Source: an uncultured beta proteobacterium (GTDB lineage Bacteria; Pseudomonadota; Gammaproteobacteria; Burkholderiales; SG8-41). Taken from it: a stretch of DNA of 60,300 bases. This document shows, one piece after another, positions 42,325 through 51,316 of the stretch. The stretch spans positions 1-60,300 of the forward strand of contig CAIVHG010000021.1 in NCBI GenBank assembly GCA_903905655.1, in the 5' to 3' direction. The notes under the pieces are model-generated. The model saw only the letters and a program-made list of their open reading frames with translations, did no database searches and was not told where the DNA came from. The translations under genes were made by a program, and so were the position numbers. How positions within the stretch are numbered: position 1 is the stretch's first letter; every line of letters begins with the position of its first letter.

Positions 42325-43815
42325 ATGACAGCAACAGGAAGCAAGGGTCGGGCAGCGGCACGCAAAGAGCTGAGTTGCGACGTGCTGGTGGTCGGCATGG
42401 GATTTTCCGGACCGGTGACGGCACTGCGCGCGCTCGAGCAGGGCGCGAAGGTAATCGCCATCGACAAGCAGCCGCGCGGCTGGTGGACGCCGGGCGGGGC
42501 CATGATGATCCACTCGGAACTGCACCTCGCCTACTGCAGCATGACGACGCCGGAGGCCAAGCTCGTCGAGGAAATGACCGCCGTCACCGACGGCCTGATA
42601 CCGCGCGATCTGCTGGAGACCACCGCCCACAACGCCGGCCGCGCCATGAAGTGGATCATGGGGCACGGCGCCGAGTTCGTGGAACCGCCCGGCCGCGAGC
42701 TGCGCTTCAAGCCGCAGCCGCCGAACCGCGTGTGGGGACGCATCAAGCCCGGCGGCGTTTACGATCTGGCCAACTCTGGTTACAAGAAGCTGGTGCTGAA
42801 CCTGGAATCGAAGATACTCGAACAGGGCGGCAGCATTCTTTACGGGACCAAGGCCGTAAAGCTCCTGACCGATGCCAATGGCAAAGTGACTGGCCTCAGA
42901 GTCGAGGACCGCGACGAGCGTTACGATATCAAAGCCAAAGCGGTGATCCTGTGCACTGGCGGCTACGAACGCAACAACGAGATGCTGGTGAAATACCTGG
43001 GCCCGCGCGCCGACGAGATCATCCGCTTCGTCGGCCCGTGGGGAACAGGAGACGCCTACCGCCTGTGCGCCGAGCTCGGCGTCTATATGCGCTCGATGAA
43101 TCACGCCGCGCTCTCGCATTACTATTCGATCGACGCACGGCACAAGGAAGACCTGCTGGGCGCTTACCTCGACGCCGTGGGGCTGCAGGGCATCCTCGTC
43201 AACAAGGACGGACAGCGCTTCGCCAACGAGGGCTTGGGGCCGCGGGCCGTTGGTAGCCTGATGACCAAGACCTCGCTCGACATCTTCGGCTGGATCATCA
43301 TCGACCAGGCGATCTATTCGAATCCAGAGGTAAAAGCAAAGATCGACGACGTCTGTTTGTTCGGCGGAACGATATACAGCGCGGACACGATCGCAGAGCT
43401 CGCCGCCAAGGCGGGGATCAGCCCGCGGCTGCCGCTGACCGTGGAAGAATTCGATGGCGCGGTCGTCAACGGCAAGACCGCGGAACTGGCGGTGCCGCGG
43501 ACCATGGACATCAAGCAGGCGCACGCCCTGGAAGGCCCGGGCCGCACCCGCATCAATCGCATCTCAGAGCCGCCGTTTATGGCGATTCCCTTCCTGCCGG
43601 GGCTGGTCGCAACCTATGGCGGATTCCTGGTGAATCCGGATGCGCAGGTGCTCGACTGGGACCAGAAGCCCATACCTGGTCTGTACGCGGCCGGCCTGGC
43701 GATGGCGGGCAGCACCACCGGCGGCGCCGACAATCCGGCGGGCGCCTACGTCGGGTTTCAGGCCACCGCGCTGATCTTCGGGCTGCTCGCAGCGGAGAGC
43801 GCAGCGAAACTCTGA
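42325..43815 (+). CDS. FAD-dependent oxidoreductase, fumarate reductase/ketosteroid dehydrogenase type
   Basis: A 496-residue flavoprotein. The dinucleotide motif VVGMGFSGPVTALRALEQG lies near 22, a second FAD contact is AVILCTGGYERN near 212 and the C-terminal FAD segment is GLYAAGLAMAGSTTGGADNP near 452. The capping domain between about 240 and 400 resembles the succinate dehydrogenase/fumarate reductase and 3-oxosteroid 1-dehydrogenase group. No signal peptide or heme domain is present, so it is probably cytoplasmic. It might oxidise or reduce a C=C bond next to a carboxyl or oxo group. It follows a Bug gene and is convergent with another Bug gene only 13 bases away. Confidence 0.88.
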   Translation: MTATGSKGRAAARKELSCDVLVVGMGFSGPVTALRALEQGAKVIAIDKQPRGWWTPGGAMMIHSELHLAYCSMTTPEAKLVEEMTAVTDGLIPRDLLETTAHNAGRAMKWIMGHGAEFVEPPGRELRFKPQPPNRVWGRIKPGGVYDLANSGYKKLVLNLESKILEQGGSILYGTKAVKLLTDANGKVTGLRVEDRDERYDIKAKAVILCTGGYERNNEMLVKYLGPRADEIIRFVGPWGTGDAYRLCAELGVYMRSMNHAALSHYYSIDARHKEDLLGAYLDAVGLQGILVNKDGQRFANEGLGPRAVGSLMTKTSLDIFGWIIIDQAIYSNPEVKAKIDDVCLFGGTIYSADTIAELAAKAGISPRLPLTVEEFDGAVVNGKTAELAVPRTMDIKQAHALEGPGRTRINRISEPPFMAIPFLPGLVATYGGFLVNPDAQVLDWDQKPIPGLYAAGLAMAGSTTGGADNPAGAYVGFQATALIFGLLAAESAAKL

Positions 43816-43828
43816 CGGCGCGCCTGCG

Positions 43829-44800
43829 CTACTCTTCGAGCTTGATGCCGCTTTCCTGAACCAGCTTGCTCCAGCGGCTGACCTCGGTGGCGATCAGATC
43901 CTGCACCTGCTTCGGATTACTCCCCACCATCGTCGTGCCCTCGGGACCGAACTTCTGTGCCACATCGGGAGCATGAGCGGCCTTGGCAAGTTCCGCGCTC
44001 AGCTTGTTCACGATCGCCGGCGGCGTGCCGCGGGGCGCTACGAAACCCAGCCAGCTCGAATAATCGTAGCCCGGCACGCCCTGCTCCGCCACCGTCTGCA
44101 CGCCCGGCAAAAGCTCCGAGTGCTCGTCGCTCATGATGCCCAGTATCTTGAGCCTACCCCCCTTGATGTATTGCAGCCCGTTCACCAGGGGGCTCGGGTT
44201 GACGTCCACGCGCTCGGCGATCAGATCGAGCAATAGCGGCGAGGTCCCCTTGTACTGGATATACGTCGCCTGAGTATTGGTGGCGCTGTGCAGCCACGCG
44301 CCGGCGAGATGCGGAATGCTGCCGGCTCCGGTCGCGGCGACGTTGATCTTGCCGGGATTGGCCTTCGCATAGGCGATGTATTCCCGGATCGTCTTCGCGG
44401 GAAAGGACGGGCGCGCCAGGAGCACCGTGACGCGCTTGCTCATCAGCGACACCGGAGCGAAATCCCTGACCGTGTCGTAGCCCAGGTTCTTGTAGAACGC
44501 CGGATTGACGGTAAAGCTCGAGGTCACGACCAGCAACGTGTAGCCGTCCGGCGCCGCCTTGGCCACATAAGCACCGCCAATGGTGCCGCCTGCGCCCGCC
44601 TTGTAGTCGACGACAAACGAGCGCCCCAGGCTATCGCTGAGCTTTTGCGCATACACGCGCGCCTCGATGTCGGTCGCCCCTCCGGGGGTGAACGGCACGA
44701 CGATCTGCACCGGCTTCGCGGGATAAGTTTCTGCAGTGCCCTGCGCAAGCGCAGCGCCCGTAGCAAGCATTGCCGTAACGCCCAACATCAAGTGCCGCAT
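43829..44800 (-). CDS. Bug/TctC-family periplasmic solute receptor
   Basis: A 323-residue secreted receptor with a short signal peptide (RHLMLGVTAMLATGAALA, cleavage near residue 20). The ligand loop is VPFTPGGATDIEAR. VDYKAGAGGTIGGAY near 67, APDGYTLLVVTSS near 87 and GAGSIPHLAGAWL near 160 follow. GAGGAGGC precedes the ATG. It closes a four-gene minus-strand set that starts with the Bug gene at 46929: Bug, LDH2-type dehydrogenase, alpha/beta hydrolase, Bug. The gap to the hydrolase is 96 bases. Two receptors in one unit may serve two related ligands. Confidence 0.93.
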   Translation of the reverse strand: MRHLMLGVTAMLATGAALAQGTAETYPAKPVQIVVPFTPGGATDIEARVYAQKLSDSLGRSFVVDYKAGAGGTIGGAYVAKAAPDGYTLLVVTSSFTVNPAFYKNLGYDTVRDFAPVSLMSKRVTVLLARPSFPAKTIREYIAYAKANPGKINVAATGAGSIPHLAGAWLHSATNTQATYIQYKGTSPLLLDLIAERVDVNPSPLVNGLQYIKGGRLKILGIMSDEHSELLPGVQTVAEQGVPGYDYSSWLGFVAPRGTPPAIVNKLSAELAKAAHAPDVAQKFGPEGTTMVGSNPKQVQDLIATEVSRWSKLVQESGIKLEE

Positions 44801-44896
44801 GATCGCCTCCTCTTAAAACCGCAGTTTTGGACTTCGCGATGCGCTAACAGCTTAAGATGATACGCGCAAAGCCAGTGCAGCCATACGGCCGGCGCG

Positions 44897-45760
44897 CTAG
44901 CGCGCCGACAGAAACTCGCTCATGTGGCCGGCGAGCAGCTCGGGATGGCGGTAGAGCAGATCATTGTCGCTCATCTCGATGATCACCGAGCGGCAATCCG
45001 CCATCAGCTTTTCCAGCACCGGGCCCTGGCGGGCCAGATGCGCTTCGCGCTTGATCACGAGCTCGATTACCAGCGAGGGCGCCGCGACGCGCTTCAAAGC
45101 CGCGCCAATGTCGAACGCCCAGCTCGCGCGATAAAAGGCCCCGTAGCCCTGCCGGCCGTGCAGCAGGTCCAGCACTTCGTCTTCGAGTTCGCGCAGCCCG
45201 GCGTCCGCCACCTGCTCGCGGTTGATCGTCTTGGGCCGCCACCAGATGCGCGACAGCTTGTCGAACAGCAGTGCCCAGTCCCTCAGATCCAGGCCCGGCT
45301 CGACAACCTTTTGCGTCTCGCGCAGCTTGTGAGCGTAGTCCGGCACCGAAGCCAGGCGCTTGCCCTGATCGCTGATCAGGCTGTGCGTCATGCCGGCGAT
45401 GATGTAGCGCTCCACGCGCTGCGGCCAGGTCGATGCCAGCATGGCGCCGATCTTGTTTCCGGCATGCAGCCCGAACACATGCGCCCGCTTGATGCTAAGT
45501 GCATCCATGAAGTCGATGACCATCTGCGCAAACGCGTTCATGTCAGGCACGCCCTGCAGCGGATCCGAATAGCCGAAGCCCAGCAGGTCGGGTGCATAAA
45601 CAGTGTAGCCGCGCAACAGCGGCATCAGGCGCAGATAGGCGCGCGAAGACAGATTCGTCGAATGCAGCAGCAGCAGCGGCGGCCCCTCCCCGCACACGCG
45701 GTAATGGAGCTGGCCACGGGGCGTGTCGGCATAGCCATGCCTGATCGTTGACGTCATCAT
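44897..45760 (-). CDS. Alpha/beta hydrolase with His at the nucleophile position
   Basis: A 287-residue alpha/beta hydrolase fold protein. LLLLHSTNLSS near 32 (oxyanion region), APDLLGFGYSDP near 57 and the elbow VFGLHAGNKIG near 95 are visible. The usual nucleophile in G-x-S-x-G is His here (GLHAG). A candidate final His is in LLYRHPELLAGHM near 272. Members with His or other residues at this place exist, so the product may be a non-hydrolytic enzyme such as a lyase or a binding protein. Two adjacent ATGs follow GGAG. It starts 15 bases after the LDH2-type gene, a clear operon link. Confidence 0.85.
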   Translation of the reverse strand: MMTSTIRHGYADTPRGQLHYRVCGEGPPLLLLHSTNLSSRAYLRLMPLLRGYTVYAPDLLGFGYSDPLQGVPDMNAFAQMVIDFMDALSIKRAHVFGLHAGNKIGAMLASTWPQRVERYIIAGMTHSLISDQGKRLASVPDYAHKLRETQKVVEPGLDLRDWALLFDKLSRIWWRPKTINREQVADAGLRELEDEVLDLLHGRQGYGAFYRASWAFDIGAALKRVAAPSLVIELVIKREAHLARQGPVLEKLMADCRSVIIEMSDNDLLYRHPELLAGHMSEFLSAR

Positions 45761-45775
45761 CGGGCTCCGCGCGCG

Positions 45776-46804
45776 CTATGCAGCGTGACCGCCCGCGCCC
45801 ATCAGCTTCAGGGCGTCGTACACCTTGCGGTCGATCGGTATGCCTTCCTTGTGCGTGCGCGCGCGTTCGCGGCGCGAACGCTCGGAAGGAATGCGAATCT
45901 CGTCCACACCGGGGCGGCGCGGCGTTTCCTTGATCATCTTGATCAGCCTGGAGAGATCGCGCTTGTAATCTTCCGCAGGCAGCAGCAGCTCCGGATCGAA
46001 CACCACGAACAAATGGCCGTAGTCCGAAACGTTGCCGTGCGGAAGCGCACAGCCCGCGAGCAAACCCAGCGCCTGTATGGTGAGCGACAGCCCAAAACCC
46101 TTGTGGCGATCCGCGCCGCCGAACGGCAGGATGGCGCCCTTGAGCGCTGCCAGAGGATCTCGCGTCAGCATGCCCTGCTCGTCGATGGCCACGCCTTCCG
46201 GCAGCTCCTCGCCCAGGCGCGAGCGCAGCGCGAGCTCTCCGCGCATGATGGCGGCGGTGCCCATATCGAAAGTGTAGGGACCGTCGGCACTCGGCAGCGT
46301 GAACGCCATCGGGTTGGTGCCGAGCCTTGCGCGCATGCCTCCTTCCGGCGCCACCACGGTGCCGGCGCCGGAAAACATCATGCCTACGAGGTTGTCGCGG
46401 GCGATGATGTCGAGATAATAGGAATTGCGCCCGGAGAGCGCGCAGTTGTGGAGCCCGACGACTGCGATGCCCGACTTCTTCGCTTTCTCGGCCGCCATGC
46501 ACGCCGCCTTGTATACCGCGTAGTAGCCGATTTGATTGCCGCCGTCGATCAGCATCGACACCGGGGTCTCGCGCACCACGCGGATCGGCTGCCGCGGTTC
46601 TTTGACGCGCGGGTTGTCGGCGATTTCGAGGATGCGCGGCAGCCCCGCAAACGGATAACCGCAGCAGGCGGCGTCCACCAGATGGTCGCAGGTGATGCGC
46701 GCCGCCTCCGGCTCATAGCCGAGCTGTTCGAGCGCGCGCGTGCCGAGTTCGGTGGCTTCTGCGATCGAAAGCGTCAGCGCGTCGCTGGGCTGATGGCGCC
46801 TCAT
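45776..46804 (-). CDS. LDH2/malate dehydrogenase-type oxidoreductase lacking the Ser-His motif, copy 2
   Basis: A 342-residue member of the family. The LGTNPMAFTLP segment near 175 and DRHKGFGLSLTIQALG near 245 are conserved; the latter contains an extra Ala-Asp-Arg before His. The normal G-H-D-S-H-G reads GYPFAG near 47, and the later active-site stretch reads CALSGRNSYY near 125. The N-terminal TLSIAEATELGTRALEQLG is the usual first helix. ATG 46804 was chosen over one eight codons earlier. The upstream Bug gene ends 124 bases before it and the hydrolase begins 15 bases after it. The substrate is likely a 2-hydroxy or 2-oxo acid or an imine. Confidence 0.85.
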   Translation of the reverse strand: MRRHQPSDALTLSIAEATELGTRALEQLGYEPEAARITCDHLVDAACCGYPFAGLPRILEIADNPRVKEPRQPIRVVRETPVSMLIDGGNQIGYYAVYKAACMAAEKAKKSGIAVVGLHNCALSGRNSYYLDIIARDNLVGMMFSGAGTVVAPEGGMRARLGTNPMAFTLPSADGPYTFDMGTAAIMRGELALRSRLGEELPEGVAIDEQGMLTRDPLAALKGAILPFGGADRHKGFGLSLTIQALGLLAGCALPHGNVSDYGHLFVVFDPELLLPAEDYKRDLSRLIKMIKETPRRPGVDEIRIPSERSRRERARTHKEGIPIDRKVYDALKLMGAGGHAA

Positions 46805-46928
46805 CGCGATCTGCCTGCATATGCGCACGCCGTTTCATGCGGCGCGCAGAGTGTATCTGAATGCATCATGTGTTCTTTGCTCCTTCGTTGAAGGCTACCG
46901 CCGCTCACAGATATCCTGCTAGTCAGTG

Positions 46929-47912
46929 CTACTGCATGCGCACGCCGGCGCGTGCGGCCGTCGCGGTCCAGCGCTTCACGTCATTGGCGAGCAGTTGCTG
47001 CAGTTCGCTCGGAGTCGAAGGCAGGGGCGCCGCGGCGATGGCATCGAGAAACTTGGTGAATGCCGGGTCACGCACCGCTTTGTTAATCTCCGCATTCAGA
47101 CGGCTGCGTATGCTTTCGGGCAGGCCGTGGGGCCCGAACATGCCCCACCACACGCCGGCCACCAGATCAAAGCCCGCCTCGCGCATGGTCGGAACATCCG
47201 GGTCTGTTGCGACGCGCTGCTCGGCCGCATAGGCGAGCCGGGGCAGCCGCTCCGCTCCGCCGGTGCCGCGTATCGAGGCCATGGTGGTGATGACCAGATC
47301 GATGCGCCCTCCGATGAGGTCGATCAGCGACGGCGCCGTGCCCTTGTAATGAATGCCCTCCATCTTGACACCGCCGACCGTCAACGCGAACAGCTCGGTC
47401 ACCAGATGCTGGCTGCTGCCAATCCCGGCGGTACCGAAATTGACCTTGCCCGGATTGTTCTTCGCATACGCCACGAATTCCTGCAGGTTGCGCGCCGGGA
47501 AATTCGCGCGCATCACGATCGCGAGCGGCGCGAACGCCACGCGGCCGATGGCATCGAAATCCTTGACCGGATCGTAGGGCGTCTTCTGCACGGCGGCGCC
47601 GGTGGCGAGCGAGTTCGACGACAACAGGAGCGTATAGCCGTCAGGCGCCGCGGTCGCCACGATATTGATTCCGATCGTGCCGCCCGCGCCGGTGCGATTG
47701 TCGACAATGAACTGCCTTCCAAGCACCCGGCCCAGGTGATCAGCGACCGGCCGCGCGATCACATCGCCGCTGCCGCCAGGAGCAAATGGCACCACCAGAC
47801 GGATCGGGCGCGACGGCCACGCGTCGGCGGCGCACGCCTGGTATGCCTGCAGCAGCAGCGCGCAGGCGGCGATCAATGACAGCGTGCACTTCAATAGCGT
47901 TCTATTAAACAT
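46929..47912 (-). CDS. Bug/TctC-family periplasmic solute receptor
   Basis: A 327-residue secreted receptor. The signal peptide TLLKCTLSLIAACALLLQAYQACA has cleavage near residue 28. The loop VPFAPGGSGD is the common form. VDNRTGAGGTIG near 72, APDGYTLLLSSNS near 92 and GIGSSQHLVTELF near 163 follow. GGGAG lies eight bases before the ATG. It heads the minus-strand set continuing with the LDH2-type dehydrogenase, alpha/beta hydrolase and a second Bug gene. It diverges from the Bug gene at 48273. Confidence 0.93.
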   Translation of the reverse strand: MFNRTLLKCTLSLIAACALLLQAYQACAADAWPSRPIRLVVPFAPGGSGDVIARPVADHLGRVLGRQFIVDNRTGAGGTIGINIVATAAPDGYTLLLSSNSLATGAAVQKTPYDPVKDFDAIGRVAFAPLAIVMRANFPARNLQEFVAYAKNNPGKVNFGTAGIGSSQHLVTELFALTVGGVKMEGIHYKGTAPSLIDLIGGRIDLVITTMASIRGTGGAERLPRLAYAAEQRVATDPDVPTMREAGFDLVAGVWWGMFGPHGLPESIRSRLNAEINKAVRDPAFTKFLDAIAAAPLPSTPSELQQLLANDVKRWTATAARAGVRMQ

Positions 47913-48272
47913 GGATTCACTCCCGTCGTTAGTCGTCGGCCTAGTGCCGAAATCCTTCGTGTGGTCTGCCGTTGCGGCAGTGTTGCTTGCTATAGGAACA
48001 GGGTCTGGTCAGGCAGTCGCCGGGCGGTCCGGATCTACATTTACACGCCAGGACGGGCGCGCCCGCAGCCCCCTAAGTCTTGGCGCGGACCTCTGTAATT
48101 CTTTTAATGTGTCTGGCAAACTAACGTCAAAATGTTAGCAGAGCCTCAGGCCCTTCGCAATCAGGCACATGAAGCACACACGGCGCCGCAGGTGCTAACA
48201 TGCATAGCCCATCATCATAATCAAATGGACACTCGCGCCCAGCGCGAGCGGATTTCACGGGAGGCTCGACAA
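47913..48272. other. 360-base divergent region between two Bug genes
   Basis: No supported gene. A perfect nine-base inverted repeat, ATGTTAGCA at 48132-48140 and TGCTAACAT at 48193-48201, lies in its right half and may be an operator or a chance match. A longer open frame of the right-hand Bug gene reaches back to 48132 but has no homology. Confidence 0.4.
48132..48201. promoter_or_regulatory. Spaced inverted repeat upstream of a Bug gene
   Basis: ATGTTAGCA and its exact complement are 52 bases apart, 72 bases before the ATG at 48273. Spaced half-sites of this kind can bind looping regulators, but no regulator gene is nearby. Confidence 0.25.
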
Positions 48273-49274
48273 ATGCATAACCATAACAGCATAAGTACTC
48301 TGCGCCGCGCGCTGTGGTCGGGCGCCGCGCTCTGCACGCTCACCAGCGCCGCGTTCGCGCAGAAGGCCGCGCCGGAAGCTTACCCTACGCACCCGATCCG
48401 CTTGATAGTGGTGTTCGCCGCCGGCGGTGGAGGCGATATCCTGGGGCGGCTGTTCGCGCGCCAGCTCACCGACCGCTTCGGCCAGCAGGTGGTGGTCGAC
48501 AACCGCTCTGGTGCGGACGGCATCGTCGGCGCAGAGCTGACCGCCAATGCAGTGCCCAACGGCTACACCTACGCGCTGGTGTCGGGCAGCCTCACGGTGC
48601 AGCCTTCGCTCTACAAGAAGCTGCCGTACGACGTGGTCAAGGACTTCGCCCCGGTGACCTCGCTGGTGTCGCTGTCGTACGTGCTGGTTGTACATCCCAC
48701 GGTGCCCGCCAAGTCGGTGAGCGAGCTGGTGGCAGCGGCCAAGGCGGCGCCGCGCACCATCATGTACGGCTCGGCCGAGAAGGGCTCCACCGCGCATCTC
48801 GCGGCCGAGCTCCTGAACTCGCTCGCCGGCATCGAGCTGCAGCAGGTGCCCTACAAGGGCACGGCGCAGGCGCTGACTGCGATACTCGCGAAGGAAGTGT
48901 CGATCGGATTTTTCTCCGGCGCATCGACCGCGCCCTTCATCAAGAGCGGTCGCCTCAAAGCGCTCGCCACCACCGGGGCAAAACGCATGGCTGCGTTTCC
49001 CGACGTGCCGACCGTCGCGGAAGGCGGAGTCAAGGATTACGATTTCAGTTCCTGGCTCGGCATCATCGCGCCGGCCGCCACACCGCGCGCCATCGTCACC
49101 CGCATGAACCGGGAACTCGTCGCCATCCTCGCGCAGCAGGAGGTCAGGAAACAGCTGATCGACATGGGTTACGACCCGGTCGGCAACACCCCGGAGGAAT
49201 TTGCACGCGACATGAAGCAGGAATTGCCGAAGTGGTCGAAGGTCGTGAAGATCGCCGGGCTCACTGCCCAATGA
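48273..49274 (+). CDS. Bug/TctC-family periplasmic solute receptor
   Basis: A 333-residue secreted receptor. The signal peptide (STLRRALWSGAALCTLTSAAFA) is cleaved near residue 30. The loop VVFAAGGGGDILGR keeps the Asp but has Ala for Pro. VDNRSGADGIVG near 75, VPNGYTYALVSGS near 94 and EKGSTAHLAAELL near 168 follow. GGGAGG lies ten bases before ATG 48273; an earlier ATG 47 codons upstream is less likely because the added part is not hydrophobic. The convergent neighbour starts its stop codon six bases away. Confidence 0.92.
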   Translation: MHNHNSISTLRRALWSGAALCTLTSAAFAQKAAPEAYPTHPIRLIVVFAAGGGGDILGRLFARQLTDRFGQQVVVDNRSGADGIVGAELTANAVPNGYTYALVSGSLTVQPSLYKKLPYDVVKDFAPVTSLVSLSYVLVVHPTVPAKSVSELVAAAKAAPRTIMYGSAEKGSTAHLAAELLNSLAGIELQQVPYKGTAQALTAILAKEVSIGFFSGASTAPFIKSGRLKALATTGAKRMAAFPDVPTVAEGGVKDYDFSSWLGIIAPAATPRAIVTRMNRELVAILAQQEVRKQLIDMGYDPVGNTPEEFARDMKQELPKWSKVVKIAGLTAQ

Positions 49275-49280
49275 CCGCGC

Positions 49281-49880
49281 TCAGCGCTCGAGCGCCGCGA
49301 ACGGCGCCGCTTCCGCGCGCTCGCACCACGGACATTCGACGCTAGTCACCGCAGGCCGCTCGCGCAGGTAATGCAGCAGCAGGTATACACGCGGCGCCTT
49401 GAGCGCCTTGAGCACCCTGATGTAGACGGTCGCGCGATCGGCCGCGAGGGCTTTCACCAGCGCATCGATCCCGGCCGCGACCTGCGCTTCGCTGACATCG
49501 GCGCGGGCCGTCAGGTCGTAGCGCACGAGAAACTCCGGGCCCTCGCGCAACGGCTGTCCGGCTGCGACGCCGTCGCCGGAGATCGGTACGTAGACGTCTA
49601 CCGAGTGCTCGGTGCGAACTTCCGCCATGCGCGCACGCCACGGCGTGTGCGCTGCAGTCGTGCGCGCCTCGCCCTCGAATGCCGCCCGCGATTCGATCTG
49701 CCATACGTTCATGAAGGCGCGCGGGCGGTCGAGGCGCGCGTAGCCCTGCGTCGACAGATAGCCCGGCACCTGCAGCAGGCGCGGCACATGCTCCTCGCCC
49801 TGCCAGCGATTGAATTCCGCGTCCCAGCCTTCCGCGACCGTGGAGCGAACGGTATAAACCACCGCGCCAAGTTTCTGCAT
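49281..49880 (-). CDS. Unrecognised protein, probably a dimeric alpha/beta-barrel (EthD-like) fold
   Basis: A 199-residue cytoplasmic protein. The first half, VVYTVRSTVAEGWDAEFNRW, EEHVPRLLQVPGYLSTQGY and NVWQIES, has the two-strand-plus-helix pattern of EthD/NIPSNAP-like barrels. The second half, FLVRYDLTARADVSE and VYIRVLKALKAPRVYLLL, looks like a second copy. Such proteins often work in breakdown of aromatic or ether compounds, but no specific role can be given. ATG 49880 is chosen because it starts the first strand; the frame is open 41 codons further. A divergent pair of acyl-CoA dehydrogenase genes lies to the right. Confidence 0.7.
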   Translation of the reverse strand: MQKLGAVVYTVRSTVAEGWDAEFNRWQGEEHVPRLLQVPGYLSTQGYARLDRPRAFMNVWQIESRAAFEGEARTTAAHTPWRARMAEVRTEHSVDVYVPISGDGVAAGQPLREGPEFLVRYDLTARADVSEAQVAAGIDALVKALAADRATVYIRVLKALKAPRVYLLLHYLRERPAVTSVECPWCERAEAAPFAALER

Positions 49881-50089
49881 CCGTGCGATTCCTTTGCAAC
49901 CAGGCGTAGATTTTCCTGCTGCACGCTGAGCTTCAGCGCCCGTAGAGTATCGATTGCCATGCGCGAGACCGCGCATCTTAAGCAAGGGGCAACAGCCATT
50001 CATCGGAGCGGCCCCATGTATAATAACAAATCATCCGCAGCATCGCGGCACGCCGCGCTTTCCACTCACATTCTGATCGGCCAGATCAC

Positions 50090-51271
50090 ATGACGGACAG
50101 CCTGCCAGCAGCAAGCTCTGAGGATTCCGCAGACTCGGGCGAGCTGCAGGAACGCCTTGCACTACTGCGCAACAGCGCCAGCCGCTACACCGCAGGCGAC
50201 GTGCATGTGAAGCGTGCACGCGCGCTGCGCGGCACGCAACCCGGTTTCGATCGCGACGCCTGGCGGCAGATGGCGGAGCTCGGCTGGCTCGGCACGCTGA
50301 TCCCGGAGCGCTTCGGCGGCGTCGGACTGGGGTGCACAGAGATGGCAGTGATCTGCGAAGCACTGGGCCGCGCGCTCCTCCCGGAACCGGTGACTGCAGC
50401 GGCAGTGCTTGCGGGAGGCGTGCTCCTCTATGGCGACAACGAAACGCTGAAGGCGGAGCTCGCACCCGCGCTCGCCGCGGGCACGCTGATCCCCGCGCTC
50501 GCCTGGCGCGAAAGCGTGCATGACACCGACATGCTGGCAGTCGAAACCCGCGCCGAGCAGACGCCGCGCGGCGTGAAGCTCTACGGCAGCAAATGCCTGA
50601 TCATCGGCGGCGCGGCGGCGGACGGCTTGATCGTGTCAGCCCAAAGCAGCGGCGGCATCGGCCTTTACTGGGTGCCGGGCGCCGCAGCCGCGCCCGGCCT
50701 GTCCTATCGCGAGCTGCCCGATGGCAGAGCCAGCGCAGAGCTCGTGATGTCCGGCGTCGAAGTGCCTGCCGCGCACTGCGTCGCCGGACCCGGCGCCGCG
50801 AGCGCAGCGCTGGAACGCGCCTACGACGAAGCGCTCGTCATGGCGTCCGCGGAGCTGCTGGGACTCTCCACACGGGCGCTCGAGATCACGCTCGAATACC
50901 TGCGCACGCGCGTGCAGTTCGGCAAGCCCATCGGCAGCTTCCAGGCCCTGCAGCACCGCGCGGCCGATCTCTATATACAGCAGCGCATGTGCCGCCATTC
51001 CCTGGACGAGGTGCTAGCCGCGCTGCAGCGGCCGGACCTTGCGGCAGAGGAGCGCGGCGCGCTCGCAAGCCGCATCAAGGCACGCTGCTCGGAGGCGAGC
51101 CTGCGCATCACCCGCGACGCCATCCAGATGCACGGCGCCATGGGGTTTGCCGACGAATGCGATGTCGGGCTCTACCTCAAACGGGCGCTCACCCTCGCGG
51201 CCTGGCTGGGCGGCGCGCTGCTGCACCGGCGGCGCTACGCCAGGCTCGCGCTCAAGGAAACGACGGCCTAG
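50090..51271 (+). CDS. Acyl-CoA dehydrogenase, small-subunit type (PimD/FadE-like)
   Basis: A 393-residue flavoprotein subunit. N-terminal DRDAWRQMAELGWLGTLIPE near 55, the shared segment RVQFGKPIGSFQALQH near 277 and DAIQMHGAMGFADECDVGLYLKRA near 346 fit the family. The last motif matches the F-x-x-E-x-D-x2-LYL-x-R pattern of subunits from two-protein acyl-CoA dehydrogenases, whose Glu is thought to be the catalytic base. With the next gene it would form a heteromer that oxidises an acyl-CoA to the enoyl-CoA. The ATG has no strong ribosome site (GATCAC upstream). The second subunit gene follows after 45 bases. Confidence 0.9.
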   Translation: MTDSLPAASSEDSADSGELQERLALLRNSASRYTAGDVHVKRARALRGTQPGFDRDAWRQMAELGWLGTLIPERFGGVGLGCTEMAVICEALGRALLPEPVTAAAVLAGGVLLYGDNETLKAELAPALAAGTLIPALAWRESVHDTDMLAVETRAEQTPRGVKLYGSKCLIIGGAAADGLIVSAQSSGGIGLYWVPGAAAAPGLSYRELPDGRASAELVMSGVEVPAAHCVAGPGAASAALERAYDEALVMASAELLGLSTRALEITLEYLRTRVQFGKPIGSFQALQHRAADLYIQQRMCRHSLDEVLAALQRPDLAAEERGALASRIKARCSEASLRITRDAIQMHGAMGFADECDVGLYLKRALTLAAWLGGALLHRRRYARLALKETTA

Positions 51272-51316
51272 CGGCCGCATCGCGCTCACGCACCGGACAG
51301 CGGAGGCTCTGCAACC

